From NCBI GenBank assembly GCA_963799045.1, contig CAWCVN010000006.1:124001-188000 (forward strand): a stretch of DNA of 64,000 nucleotides. The letters run 5' to 3'. Source of the DNA: DASRSS01 sp963799045. Its GTDB lineage: Bacteria > Actinomycetota > Actinomycetes > Mycobacteriales > Jatrophihabitantaceae. Positions 16,456-25,379 of the stretch are shown one piece after another. The notes below the pieces were generated by a model. The model was not told the DNA's origin. It saw only the letters and a list, made by a program, of their open reading frames with translations, and did not search any database. How positions within the stretch are numbered: the stretch's first letter is position 1; every line of letters starts with the position of its first letter. A program made the position numbers and the translations under genes.

Positions 16456-17496
16456 GTGCTGATCACCGAGCGCCCCACGGTCTCCGAGGAGCCGATCTCC
16501 GACACCCGGTCGAAGTTCATCATCGGGCCGCTGGAGCCGGGCTTCGGCTACACCCTCGGCAACTCGCTGCGGCGCACGCTGCTGTCGTCCATCCCGGGCG
16601 CGGCCGTCACCAGCATCCGCATCGACGGCGTGCTGCACGAGTTCACCACCGTCGAGGGTGTGAAGGAGGATGTCACCGACATCATCCTGAACCTGAAGAA
16701 CCTGGTCGTCAGCTCCGAGAGCGACGAGCCGGTCGTCATGTATCTGCGCAAGCAGGGCCCCGGCGAGGTCACCGCGGCCGACATCGCGCCGCCGGCCGGT
16801 GTCACCGTGCACAACCCGGAACTGAAGATCGCCACGATCAACAAGAAGGGGCGGCTGGAGATCGAGCTGGTCGTCGAACGCGGGCGCGGTTACGTCACCG
16901 CCGTCCAGAACAAGCGCGAGGGCCAGGAGATCGGCCGCATCCCGATCGACTCCATCTACTCACCGGTCCTGAAGGTCACCTACTCGGTCGAGGCGACCCG
17001 TGTCGAGCAGCGGACCGACTTCGACCGGCTCGTGGTCGACATCGAGACGAAGAACTCGATCACGCCGCGGGACGCGGTCGCGAGTGCCGGCCACACGCTG
17101 GTCGAGCTGTTCGGCCTGTTCAAGGAGCTCAACGAGGAGGCCGAGGGGATCGACGTCGGCCCGTCACCGGCCGAGGTCGCCGACATCGCGGCGTTCTCGA
17201 TGCCGATCGAGGACCTCGACCTGACCGTCCGCTCGTACAACTGCCTCAAGCGCGAGGGCATCCACACGGTGGGTGAGCTCGTCGGGCGCAGCGAGGCGGA
17301 CCTGCTCGACATTCGCAACTTCGGGCAGAAGTCGATCGACGAGGTCAAGATCAAGCTGGCCGGACTCGGCCTGGGGCTCAAGGACAGCCCGCCCGGATTC
17401 GAGCTGCCGTCGTCGGTCGAGTCCTACGGCGACGACGAATACACCATGGGCGGCAGCGACGACGACGGCGATTACGCCGAAACCGAACAACTGTAA
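16456..17496 (+). CDS. rpoA: RNA polymerase alpha subunit
   Basis: Alpha dimerises to start polymerase assembly and contacts UP elements and activators. The 346-residue product has the N-terminal assembly domain at about 1-230 (FTLGNSLRR-type TLGNSLRRTLLSSIPGAAVT). The C-terminal domain lies at about 250-320 (YNCLKREGIHTVGELVG, RNFGQKSIDEVKIKL). An acidic tail (DDDEYT, GGSDDDGDYAETEQL) ends it, as is common in actinobacteria. The start is a GTG behind AAGGAG. Confidence 0.97.
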   Translation: MLITERPTVSEEPISDTRSKFIIGPLEPGFGYTLGNSLRRTLLSSIPGAAVTSIRIDGVLHEFTTVEGVKEDVTDIILNLKNLVVSSESDEPVVMYLRKQGPGEVTAADIAPPAGVTVHNPELKIATINKKGRLEIELVVERGRGYVTAVQNKREGQEIGRIPIDSIYSPVLKVTYSVEATRVEQRTDFDRLVVDIETKNSITPRDAVASAGHTLVELFGLFKELNEEAEGIDVGPSPAEVADIAAFSMPIEDLDLTVRSYNCLKREGIHTVGELVGRSEADLLDIRNFGQKSIDEVKIKLAGLGLGLKDSPPGFELPSSVESYGDDEYTMGGSDDDGDYAETEQL

Positions 17497-17553
17497 AAAC
17501 ATCCCGCACGACGAAGTCCGTGTACCGCTAGCGGAGACCTCTAGGAGCACGAC

Positions 17554-18246
17554 ATGCCTACGCCCACCAAAGGCCCGCGCCTCGGCAGCGGCCCCGCGCA
17601 CGAGCGGCTGATGCTCGCGAACCTGGCGACCTCACTGTTCGAGCACGACCGCATCACGACCACCGAGGCCAAGGCCAAGCGGCTGCGGCCCCTGGCCGAG
17701 CGCCTGATCACCTTCGCCAAGCGCGGTGATCTGCACGCCCGCCGTCAGGTGATGACGGTGATCCGCGACAAGGACGTGGTGCACAAGCTGTTCGCCGAAA
17801 TCGGCCCGAAGTTCGCCGAGCGTCCGGGCGGGTACACGCGCATCATCAAGACCAACCCGCGCAAGGGCGACAACGCGCCGATGGCGGTGATCGAGCTGGT
17901 CGAGGAGCTCACCGCGTCGGCGTCGGTGGTCAAGGAGGCCGAGAAGGCGCGCGGCACCAAGGTCGCGGCGAAGAAGGCGCCACCGGGCGCACCAAGGAGA
18001 TCGCCGAGGACGCCGCAGGCGAGTCGAAGACCGCGGCGGGCGTGGCGGCCGCGGCCGAGGAGGCCGCGCTCGAGGGCGGTGCCGACGAGGGCGGCGTGGC
18101 CGGCTCTGGCGCGCTGGCCACGCGACGAGGTCGAAGAGGCTCAGAGCACGACCGCACAGCCCGAGGCCGGCGCGGAACTGGGCACCAACCCCGACCTCGA
18201 GGCCGAGGACGACTCCGAGGCCGAGGACGAGGACGAATCCGAGTAA
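17554..18246 (+). CDS. rplQ: 50S ribosomal protein L17 with long tail, frame-shifted within the tail
   Basis: L17 lines the exit-tunnel side of the 50S subunit. The first 120 residues are a normal L17 (MPTPTKGPRLGSGPAHERLM, RIIKTNPRKGDNAPMAVIEL). The tail then reads as a Pro/Arg-rich stretch from about 17978 to 18120. In the next frame the same bases encode TGRTKEIAEDAAGESK and an Ala/Glu-rich run, the kind of acidic tail usual in actinobacterial L17. The original frame returns at DEVEEAQ and ends EDEDESE. Two compensating single-base errors are the simplest reading. Confidence 0.93.
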   Translation: MPTPTKGPRLGSGPAHERLMLANLATSLFEHDRITTTEAKAKRLRPLAERLITFAKRGDLHARRQVMTVIRDKDVVHKLFAEIGPKFAERPGGYTRIIKTNPRKGDNAPMAVIELVEELTASASVVKEAEKARGTKVAAKKAPPGAPRRSPRTPQASRRPRRAWRPRPRRPRSRAVPTRAAWPALARWPRDEVEEAQSTTAQPEAGAELGTNPDLEAEDDSEAEDEDESE

Positions 18247-18252
18247 GCCGAC

Positions 18253-19101
18253 GTGCGTTCGACGAACGAGCCCGCCACGCCCGACCGGCCTGGCGGGCTC
18301 GTTCGCGTCCGGCTCGATATCGCCTACGACGGGACCGAGTTCTCCGGGTGGGCGGTCCAGCCGGAGCGCCGGACGGTGCAAGGCGAGCTGCAGCGCGCCC
18401 TGGCGACCCTGCTGCGCGAACCGATCGCGCTGACCGTCGCCGGCCGGACCGATGCCGGCGTGCACGCCACCGGGCAGGTGGCGCACCTCGACGTGGCGGC
18501 GGCAACGTGGCAGCAGGCGGCGCCCGGCCTGCTGCGTCACCTCGCCGGGCTGCTGCCGGCTGACGTGCGCGTGGGCGCCGCGCGTCGCGTCCCGCACGAG
18601 TTCGACGCCCGTTTTGCCGCGCTGTGGCGCCGCTACGAGTACCGCATCTGCGACGGCGAGGCGGCGACCGGATCCGCTGCGCCGTCGCGCGGTGCTGGCC
18701 TGGCGCCGGCGGCTGGACCACGGCGCGATGGCCGACGCCGCCGCGCGGATGACCGGGCTGCACGAGTTCTCCGCGTTCTGCCGTCGCCGCGAGGGGGCCA
18801 CCACGATCCGCACGCTGCAGGCCTTCGATGTCACGCGGCACGGTGACGAGGTGATCTGCCGGGTCCAGGCCGACGCGTTCTGCCACTCGATGGTGCGCTC
18901 GCTCGTCGGTGCCCTGCTGGCCGTCGGCGAGGGGCGTCGGCCGGTCGAGTGGCCGGCGCAACTGCTGACCGCACCACCCGTGCCGGCGAGGTGAGCGTCG
19001 CCCCGGCGCACGGGCTGACCCTGGTAGAGGTGCGCTATCCCGCTGACGGCGAGCTCGCCGCCCGGGCCGAGCAGACCCGCACCGTACGGGTCGAGGTGTA
19101 G
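18253..19101 (+). CDS. truA: tRNA pseudouridine(38-40) synthase TruA, frameshifted as read
   Basis: TruA converts U38-U40 of the tRNA anticodon arm to pseudouridine. The first frame gives RVRLDIAYDGTEFSGWAVQP and the catalytic aspartate motif AGRTDAGVHATGQVAH. A shift near 18665 leads to DHGAMADAAARMTGLHEFSA, then ADAFCHSMVRSLVGALLAVG. A second shift near 18975 leads to the proper end (THGLTL-type AHGLTLVEVRYP, stop at 19099-19101). All family motifs are present across the frames, so sequence error is likely. It follows rplQ by six bases, its usual place. Confidence 0.88.
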
Positions 19102-19117
19102 CCCGCGCCGGCAGCGA

Positions 19118-19730
19118 TCAGTCGGACTGGTCGAGGATCGCCGCGAACAGCCGCTCGCAGCGCGCGGTCATCTGCTCGGCGGATTCGTCCGGATGGGCCA
19201 GCCACCAGCGCGACCAGCGCGTCGACGATGCCCGTCCACACCTGCGAGAGCACCGCCGCGTCGCGCGGGTCGTCGAAGCCGCGGACCTGCAGGAACCGCT
19301 CGGAACCGGCGGAGGCGATCCGCTCGGTGCGGCGCCGGTAGTGGGCCGCCGCCGCGCCGATCGCGCCGGCTGGCGGCATCGTCGCGTCGTAGAGCAGCCG
19401 CCAGGCGTTGCGCTGCGGCGACAGCGCCTCGAACACCGCGCGCAGCGGGTGGATGCGGGACTCGACCGTGTCGTCCACCCGTTCCTCGGCGAGCTCCGAC
19501 CGGTCAGCAGCGACGCCGGCGACCTGGTTGAGGCAGGCCAGGTAGAGGCCGTCCTTGGAGCCGAAGTACTGGTAGATCAGCGGCTTGGAGATGCCGGCCC
19601 GGGCGGCGATCGCGGCGATGGACGCGCGGGCGTAGCCGGCGGCGGCGAACTCGTCGAGCGCGGCTGCCAGGATCTGCTGCTCGCGCTCCGGGCGCGGCAC
19701 CCCCTTGGTTCCGATCACCGGGCTGGACAC
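19118..19730 (-). CDS. TetR-family regulator, one frameshift near its end
   Basis: The N-terminal helix-turn-helix (ILAAALDEFAAAGYARASIA, AARAGISKPLIYQYFGSKDG) is clear. The ligand-binding half continues to IVDALVALVA, where a shift near 19192 hides the natural end (AHPDESAEQMTARCERLFAA, then ILDQSD and TGA at 19118). As read, the frame runs to 19035 into truA. The gene diverges from the sterol-desaturase-like gene, with a perfect palindrome between them that is its likely operator. The effector is unknown; a lipid-related ligand is a guess from the neighbour. Confidence 0.85.
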
Positions 19731-19752
19731 GTCGACGAGCCTACCGTAGCGT

Positions 19753-19772
19753 AACTGACCCTAAGGTCAGTT
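19753..19772. promoter_or_regulatory. Perfect inverted repeat, likely TetR operator
   Basis: AACTGACCCTAAGGTCAGTT: the arms AACTGACC and GGTCAGTT are exact reverse complements around CTAA. It lies in the gap between the divergent tetR and desaturase genes, the position and form expected for an autoregulatory TetR site controlling both. Confidence 0.75.
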
Positions 19773-19789
19773 CGGGCGAGTGCGGCGAG

Positions 19790-20693
19790 GTGGGGCCGAT
19801 GCTGCGACCGCAGCTGCAGCGACCCGGTCGTGTTCGCGATCCCGGCCTTCCTCGTCTTCGTGGTGCTCGAGCTCGTCTCGCTGCGGCTGCTGGAGGCACG
19901 ACGACGCCGACGCGTTATGTCGGGTACGAGGCGCGCGACACCCGGACCAGCCTGCTGATGGGCACCGGGTCGCTGGTGGTCAACGGCGGCGCGCGGGTCG
20001 TCGCGCTGCTCGGGTACGCCGCGCTGTACTGCGCTGACGCCGCTGCGGCTGGACTCGCACAGTTGGTACGGCTGGGTCGCTCGCGCTGCTCGTCGTCGAC
20101 CTGGTCTGGTACCTGTACCACCGCGCCTCGCACCGGGTGCGGATCATGTGGGCGGCGCACCAGGCTCACCACAACAGCCGGCGATTCAACTACTCGACGG
20201 CGCTGCGGCAGAAGTGGAACCCCTGGGGGGAGTTGCTGTTCTGGGTGCCGCTGCCGCTGCTGGGCATCCCGCCGTGGCTGATCTTCACCTCCTTCTCGAT
20301 CAACTTGATCTTCCAGTTCTTCGTGCACACCGAGCGCGATCGACCGGCTGCCGCGCGTCGGTGGAGTTCGTGTTCAACACGCCGTCGCACCATCGGGTGC
20401 ACCACGCGAGCGACCCGGAGTACCTGGACAAGAACTACGCCGGCATCCTGATCATCTGGGACCGCATGTTCGGCAGCTACGCCGAGGAGACCTTCCGCCC
20501 CACCTACGGGCTGACCAAGAACATCGACAGCTTCAACCCGTTCCGCCTGCAGTACCACGAGTACGCGGCGATCCTCCGCGACCTGCGGTCCGCGCGCGGT
20601 CGTGGCGCGAACGGCTGGGCTACCTGTTCGCCCCACCCGGCTGGCACCCCGAGCCGTCCTCCGACCTTGTGCCCACCTGCGGCGGGCCGCTGA
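19790..20693 (+). CDS. Sterol desaturase / fatty acid hydroxylase family protein, heavily frameshifted
   Basis: A membrane di-iron hydroxylase that can be rebuilt only by jumping frames about six times (near 19905, 20035, 20075, 20345, 20355 and 20605). The pieces are in order and typical of the family: hydrophobic DPVVFAIPAFLVFVVLELVS, then LLVVDLVWYLYHRASHRVR, HQAHHNSRRFNYSTALRQ, TPSHHRVHHASDPEYLDKNY, FGSYAEETFRPTYGL and YLFAPPGWHPEP. The histidine clusters HRASH, HQAHH and HRVHH supply the iron ligands. Both ends are uncertain. It may be a real pseudogene, but the dense shifts in neighbouring conserved genes make error more likely. Confidence 0.75.
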
Positions 20694-20740
20694 CGGGGGC
20701 TGATCGCGGCCCCCACCTGCACAAGGTCGGGCACCGCGGG

Positions 20741-21328
20741 TCAGTAGAAGGCCAGGTTGTCGCGGTTGCACCAGTCGAGCATCGCCGGCCAGGGGCCGTA
20801 GCCGGCGTCAACGTTGAGGTGGCGCCGTCGGGCAGGACCGTGGTCGCGATCTTGAGCGGGCGGGCGTAGGTGTCCGCGATGCCCTCGGGCAGGTACGGGT
20901 CCCCGTCTCCGGCGACGAGCACCGTTCCCTCCGCCGCGTGCCGCAGCAGGTCGACGTCCCGCGGCGGCGGGAAGAAGCTGGCCACCTCCGGGTCGGGCAG
21001 TCTGGGGTGACGGCGGCGCGACCAGGGCCACCCGCGCGGGGTGCGGCGCGGCCGACGGCGTCGCGACGTGGTGCAGCCACAGCACCGATCCCAGTGAATG
21101 CGTCACGACGTCGAATTGCCCCGCCGGTAGCCCGGTGAGCGCCTCGTTCAGCGCGGCGAGCCAGGCGTCGAGTCTCGGGGCGTCCGGATCGGGCAGGTCT
21201 GGGTAGCGCACCTCGCGGCCGGCCTCGCGCAGCTGATCGGCCAGCCAGCTCTGCCAGTGTTCGGGTTGCGAACCGCGCCAGCCGTGGACGATGACGACGG
21301 GCACGCTGCGTTTCGGGCGGCGAGGCAT
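20741..21328 (-). CDS. Small alpha/beta hydrolase (RBBP9/YdeN type), two frameshifts
   Basis: About 195 residues if joined, the usual length of the RBBP9/YdeN serine hydrolase family. The first frame has PVVIVHGWRGSQPEHWQSWL and the nucleophile motif THSLGSVLWLH. A shift near 21000 leads to VASFFPPPRDVDLLRHAAEG and the aspartate motif GDGDPYLP. A second near 20825 returns to HLNVDAGYGPWPAMLDWC, which holds the catalytic histidine. The full Ser-Asp-His set is present across frames. The substrate is unknown. Confidence 0.8.
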   Translation of the reverse strand: MPRRPKRSVPVVIVHGWRGSQPEHWQSWLADQLREAGREVRYPDLPDPDAPRLDAWLAALNEALTGLPAGQFDVVTHSLGSVLWLHHVATPSAAPHPARVALVAPPSPQTARPGGGQLLPAAAGRRPAAARGGGNGARRRRRGPVPARGHRGHLRPPAQDRDHGPARRRHLNVDAGYGPWPAMLDWCNRDNLAFY

Positions 21329-21362
21329 AGCCGCAGCCTAAGCGGTGCCCCGCGCCGCCGGG

Positions 21363-22007
21363 TCACAGGTGCCGGATCAGACCGATGACTATCAGCAGCT
21401 GGGCGAGGTGGTACGTGACGATCACGTACACCGGTCCGTGCCGGAGCCTGCGGACGAAGCGGTCGTAAGCCAGCACGGTGTCGGAGGCGAGGAACAGCAG
21501 GCCGCCCAGCGCGGTCAGCGGCGAGGCGGTGGCGACCGCGAGTACGGCCATCGCGCCGAGGACCGCGGAGTAGCCGCCGACGACGACGGCCAACTCCTGG
21601 CCGGCACGGTTGCGCACGCCGCGCAGCACCGGGGTCAGCGCCAGCGCCGCGGCGCCGCCGACGATCAGCACACCGGCGAGGGCGAACAGCCCGTGCAATC
21701 CGTGTCTGGCGAAGGCCACCAGGTAGAACAGGTGGCCGATGAGGAAGGCCGCCAGCCCCAGGACGAAGCCCGCGTCGGCACGGTCGTCGCGGCTGATCAA
21801 CAGGCCGATGTCGCCGAGCAGGCCGCAGACGAGCGCGCCGACCACCCAGCCGTGGGCGGGGCCGAGGTCGGCCGTCACCGTCGCGACGACGAGCAGCGCC
21901 AGCGTCAGCGGCTTGAGCAGGTACTCGAGCCGGAAATAGCGCCGAGCGACCGCCGCCCAGTCCCCGACTGCGACGGCGGCCGCGAGGACGAGGAACGTCA
22001 GCGGCAC
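21363..22007 (-). CDS. YhhN-family membrane protein (lysoplasmalogenase-like)
   Basis: A 214-residue protein made almost entirely of hydrophobic helices, about eight. The YhhN/TMEM86 family motifs are visible: YLLKPLTLALLV, LCSLLGD-type VCGLLGDIGLLI, GLAAFLIGHLFYLVAF and GGLLFLASDTVLAYDRF. Animal members hydrolyse lysoplasmalogens; the substrate of bacterial members is uncertain. It is intact and lies 16 bases from the FAD oxidase on the same strand, so the pair may be co-transcribed. Confidence 0.85.
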   Translation of the reverse strand: MPLTFLVLAAAVAVGDWAAVARRYFRLEYLLKPLTLALLVVATVTADLGPAHGWVVGALVCGLLGDIGLLISRDDRADAGFVLGLAAFLIGHLFYLVAFARHGLHGLFALAGVLIVGGAAALALTPVLRGVRNRAGQELAVVVGGYSAVLGAMAVLAVATASPLTALGGLLFLASDTVLAYDRFVRRLRHGPVYVIVTYHLAQLLIVIGLIRHL

Positions 22008-22023
22008 GCGTGCAAGTATGCAG

Positions 22024-23388
22024 CTACAGCACCGCGCCGGGATTGAGGATGCCCTGCGGATCGAGCGCGTCTTTGATCCGGCGGGTCAGGGCGAGCACGT
22101 CCGGGCCGAGATAGGCCGGCAGCCACTCCTTCTTCAGGCGGCCGACGCCGTGCTCGCCGGTGATCGTGCCGCCGAGTTCCAGCGCGAGGTCCATGACCGC
22201 GCCGAACGCGGCGTGCGCACGGGACGTAGCCGCCTCGTCCGCGGCGTCGTAGACCACCAGGGGATGGGTGTTGCCGTCCCCGGCATGGGCTACCACGGCG
22301 ATCGTGGTCTCGTGCCTGCGTGCGATCTGCTCGATCCCGCGCACCAACGCGGGCAGCTGAGGCAGCGCTACCCCGACGTCTTCGAGCAGCAGCGAGCCCT
22401 TGCGCTGCAGCGCGGGGAACGCGGCGCGCCGGGCGGCGGCGAACGCCTCGCCCTCCTCGGCGTCCGAGGTGCAGAACACCTCGCTCGCCCCCGCGGCACG
22501 GCTGGCCCGCTCCATCACCGCGACCTCCTCGCCGGCGCTCGTGCCCGGAGCGTCGGAGCGGGCGATCAGCATCGCCTCGGCGCCACGGTCGAGCCCCATC
22601 GCAGTGTGGTCCTCGACGGCGTTGATGCTGGTGCGGTCCATCAGTTCGAGCATCGACGGGCGCAGCTGCGAGGTGATCGCCAGCACGGCCTCGGCCGCCT
22701 CGTCGACCGACGCGAATACCGCGACCATCGTGCAGGCGGTCGGCGGCGCCGGCACCAGGCGCAAGGTGAGCTCGGTGATCACGCCGAGCAGCCCCTCCGA
22801 GCCGACGAACAGCTTCGTCAGCGACAGTCCGGCGACGTCTTTCAGCCTCGGGCCTCCGAGTCGCAGCGCCGTACCGTCGGCGAGCACCACGTGCATGCCC
22901 AGCACGTAGTCGGTCGTGACGCCGTATTTGACGCAGCACAGCCCGCCGGCGTTGGTGGCGGCGTTGCCGCCGATCGAGCACATCTCGAACGACGACGGGT
23001 CCGGCGGATAGAACAGGCCGTGCTCGGCCGCGGCGCGCTTCACCTCGATGTTGAGCAGGCCGGGCTGGACGACCGCCACGCGGGAGACCGGGTCGACGGT
23101 GATCTCGCGCATCCGCTCCAGGCTGAGCACCAGCCCGCCCTCGACGGCGGTGGCCCCGCCGGACAGCCCCGAGCCCGCGCCGCGTGGCACGACCGGGACG
23201 CCGTGTGCGCTGGCCCAGCGCAGTGTCGCCTGGACGTCCTCGGTTCGGCCCGCGCGCACCACCGCCAGCGGCCAGCCGGCATTCGGATCGCGGGCCCAGT
23301 CGTGCCGGTAGGTGGCGGTCAGGTCCCGGTCGGTGAGCACGGCGCCGTCGGGCAGGCATCCGATCAGGTCATCGAGCGGTGGCGTCAT
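22024..23388 (-). CDS. FAD-linked oxidase, GlcD / D-lactate dehydrogenase type
   Basis: An intact 454-residue flavoprotein of the VAO/PCMH fold. The FAD-binding half has PRGAGSGLSGGATAVEGGLV and SIGGNAATNAGG; the C-terminal half has AHAGDGNTHPLVVYD and GTITGEHGVGRLKKEWLP, both typical of GlcD and D-lactate dehydrogenases. It likely oxidises a 2-hydroxy acid (glycolate or D-lactate) to the 2-oxo acid. No GlcE or iron-sulfur GlcF partner is adjacent, which favours a single-subunit enzyme. Confidence 0.9.
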   Translation of the reverse strand: MTPPLDDLIGCLPDGAVLTDRDLTATYRHDWARDPNAGWPLAVVRAGRTEDVQATLRWASAHGVPVVPRGAGSGLSGGATAVEGGLVLSLERMREITVDPVSRVAVVQPGLLNIEVKRAAAEHGLFYPPDPSSFEMCSIGGNAATNAGGLCCVKYGVTTDYVLGMHVVLADGTALRLGGPRLKDVAGLSLTKLFVGSEGLLGVITELTLRLVPAPPTACTMVAVFASVDEAAEAVLAITSQLRPSMLELMDRTSINAVEDHTAMGLDRGAEAMLIARSDAPGTSAGEEVAVMERASRAAGASEVFCTSDAEEGEAFAAARRAAFPALQRKGSLLLEDVGVALPQLPALVRGIEQIARRHETTIAVVAHAGDGNTHPLVVYDAADEAATSRAHAAFGAVMDLALELGGTITGEHGVGRLKKEWLPAYLGPDVLALTRRIKDALDPQGILNPGAVL

Positions 23389-23430
23389 CGTGCCCAGATG
23401 CTAAGCCCTCCGGGCGCGCTCGGGTCCCGG

Positions 23431-24183
23431 CTAGCTCGGCACGGCGTAGGCGATGATGTTGTCCAGGTAGTTGCCGGTGCTCGCGTCGAACGGGCCACCG
23501 CAGGTGACCAGCGCCAGCCGGCCGGCCACGTTCTGGTCGAAGATCTTCTGCCACGGCAGGGTCGTCTTCGAATAGGTGCGCACGCCGGTGACCGTGAACG
23601 TCAGCTCGGTCTTCTTGCCGTGGCGCATGCCGTGGACGATCACCTTGTCGCCCGGGTTGAGGCGGCCGAGCTCGCCGAACGCACCGGTGACGCCGGCGTA
23701 GTTGATATGGCCGGCGATGACCGCGGTGCCGGTGGCCGCGCCGGGCTTGGCGCCGTACTTCCACCAGCCGACGGTGGTCGGCGGCAGCGGCGGGTCGAGC
23801 TCCCGGTTGGCGCCGGTACCCATCGCGACGATCGGGGCCTGTGCCTTGATGGCCGGGATGTCGATGCTGAACGGCGAGATCTCGACGACCGGCTTGGTCT
23901 TGTCGACCGGCATGATGGCCTGGTGAGGCACCGTCCCCACCGCTCTCGGCGCGGTGACGATGTTGTGCACCCCCCAGTTCGGCGCGGTTACCCAGGTGAT
24001 CGCCGACGCGGCCAGCAAGGCGATCGCGGCGAGCACGCAGAGGAAGGGCACCCAACCGGTGTAGGTCGCCGAGGCCGACGAGACGGGTCCTGGAACGCCC
24101 CGCTTGCGCGTGTGGCGCACGGCTCGCGCCGGTTTGGGCAGCTGCGGCCGCGGGTTGGGGGATTTGCCGGGTCCTGCCGTCAT
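23431..24183 (-). CDS. Class F sortase
   Basis: A 250-residue membrane-anchored transpeptidase. An N-terminal basic tail and one transmembrane segment (TGWVPFLCVLAAIALLAAS) are followed by the sortase domain: catalytic His in VIAGHINYAGVTGAFGELG, Cys in LALVTCGGPFDASTGN, and Asn/Arg-region DNIIAYAVPS at the end. The short beta-barrel and LVTCGG fit class F, the actinobacterial type. The ATG at 24183 was chosen because the frame further upstream runs antisense through rplM. No LPXTG-type protein is visible in the window, so its substrate is elsewhere. Confidence 0.88.
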   Translation of the reverse strand: MTAGPGKSPNPRPQLPKPARAVRHTRKRGVPGPVSSASATYTGWVPFLCVLAAIALLAASAITWVTAPNWGVHNIVTAPRAVGTVPHQAIMPVDKTKPVVEISPFSIDIPAIKAQAPIVAMGTGANRELDPPLPPTTVGWWKYGAKPGAATGTAVIAGHINYAGVTGAFGELGRLNPGDKVIVHGMRHGKKTELTFTVTGVRTYSKTTLPWQKIFDQNVAGRLALVTCGGPFDASTGNYLDNIIAYAVPS

Positions 24184-24301
24184 GCGCGGTAAGTTCCGTC
24201 CTCGTCCACCGGCGTCGTCCGCAACGCCTCCTGTCACGATAACGAGTGAAACAAGCGTGAGGATGCGCCCGGAAGCGATTCCGCGGTGGTCCCGGACGGA
24301 T

Positions 24302-24331
24302 TTGGTCGGGCTCACCCGGCGCCGGTACAGT
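24302..24331 (+). promoter_or_regulatory. Candidate promoter ahead of rplM
   Basis: TTGGTC (24302-24307) and TACAGT (24326-24331) are 18 bases apart, a plausible vegetative promoter. It leaves a 5' leader of about 135 bases before rplM. That leader contains the hairpin GTGGG-AGC-CCCAC and could hold the autoregulatory site known for some L13 operons, but I cannot show this. Confidence 0.45.
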
Positions 24332-24471
24332 GGTGTGCTGTGCGTGGGAGCCCCCACGCGCGCAGGCCATGCCTCGGGGTCCGGGCGGACGGAAGTCCGC
24401 GTCGCGACCGTGGGGGCGCCGCGTCCGGTGCGCAACCGCGCCGCGCGGCGTGAAGACCAAGAGGTGAGCTC

Positions 24472-24921
24472 ATGCCGAGACCCGGCACCTACACGCCCAA
24501 GCCCGGCGAGGTCGAGCGCCGCTGGCACGTGATCGACGCCAGCGACATCGTCCTCGGCCGGCTGGCCAGCCAGGCGGCCACGCTGCTTCGGGGCAAGCAC
24601 AAGCCGCAGTTCGCCAACCACATCGACGTCGGTGACTTCGTAGTCGTCGTCAACGCAGCGAAGGTGGCCGTAGCCCACGCCAAGCTCGGTGAGCTGCGCT
24701 ACCGCCACTCCGGCTATCCGGGCGGGCTGTCCAAGCGGACCGTCGGTGAGCTGCTCGAGACCAGGCCCGAGCGTGTCATCGAGCTTGCGGTCAAGGGGAT
24801 GCTGCCGAAGAACAGCCTCGGCCGGGCCCAGCTGAAGAAGCTGAAGGTCTACGCCGGGCCCGAGCACCCGCACGCCGCCCAGAAGCCCCAGCCGTTCCAG
24901 ATCAAGCAGGTGAGCCAGTGA
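24472..24921 (+). CDS. rplM: 50S ribosomal protein L13
   Basis: L13 is an early 23S rRNA-binding protein. The 149-residue product has the usual RRWHVIDASDIVLGRLASQA start, the GKHKPQFANHIDVGDFVVVV core and the C-terminal KLKVYAGPEHPHAAQKPQ. It is paired with rpsI 52 bases downstream, the normal rplM-rpsI operon. Confidence 0.97.
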   Translation: MPRPGTYTPKPGEVERRWHVIDASDIVLGRLASQAATLLRGKHKPQFANHIDVGDFVVVVNAAKVAVAHAKLGELRYRHSGYPGGLSKRTVGELLETRPERVIELAVKGMLPKNSLGRAQLKKLKVYAGPEHPHAAQKPQPFQIKQVSQ

Positions 24922-24973
24922 CAACCGGAGTCAGCGCTCACTGCCGCGTCGCCTGCCAAGAAGAGGTCGCCAA

Positions 24974-25363
24974 ATGACTGCACCTGCTCCCACCGTCGGC
25001 CGGCGCAAGGAAGCCGTCGTCCGCGTCCGCCTGGTGCCCGGCACCGGCGAGTTCAAGCTCAACGGCCGCAGCCTCGAGGGCTACTTCCCGAACAAGGTGC
25101 ACCAGCAGCTGATCCGTGAGCCGTTCGTGACGCTGGAGAAGGACGGCCAGTTCGACGTCATCGCCACGCTGAGTGGCGGCGGCGTGACCGGCCAGGCGGG
25201 TGCGCTGCGGCTGGGCATCGCCCGAGCGCTGATCACGCTCGAGCCCGAGGACCGCCCGGCGCTGAAGAAGGCCGGCTTCCTCACCCGCGACCCCCGGGTC
25301 AAGGAGCGCAAGAAGTACGGCCTGAAGAAGGCTCGCAAGGCACCCCAGTACTCCAAGCGCTGA
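24974..25363 (+). CDS. rpsI: 30S ribosomal protein S9
   Basis: S9 reaches the P-site tRNA with its C-terminal arm. The 129-residue product has GRRKEAVVRVRLVPGTGEF and ends KKARKAPQYSKR, the conserved arm with the terminal KR. glmM follows 16 bases later, a common actinobacterial arrangement. Confidence 0.97.
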   Translation: MTAPAPTVGRRKEAVVRVRLVPGTGEFKLNGRSLEGYFPNKVHQQLIREPFVTLEKDGQFDVIATLSGGGVTGQAGALRLGIARALITLEPEDRPALKKAGFLTRDPRVKERKKYGLKKARKAPQYSKR

Positions 25364-25379
25364 GCCGGCGGATGCGGTA

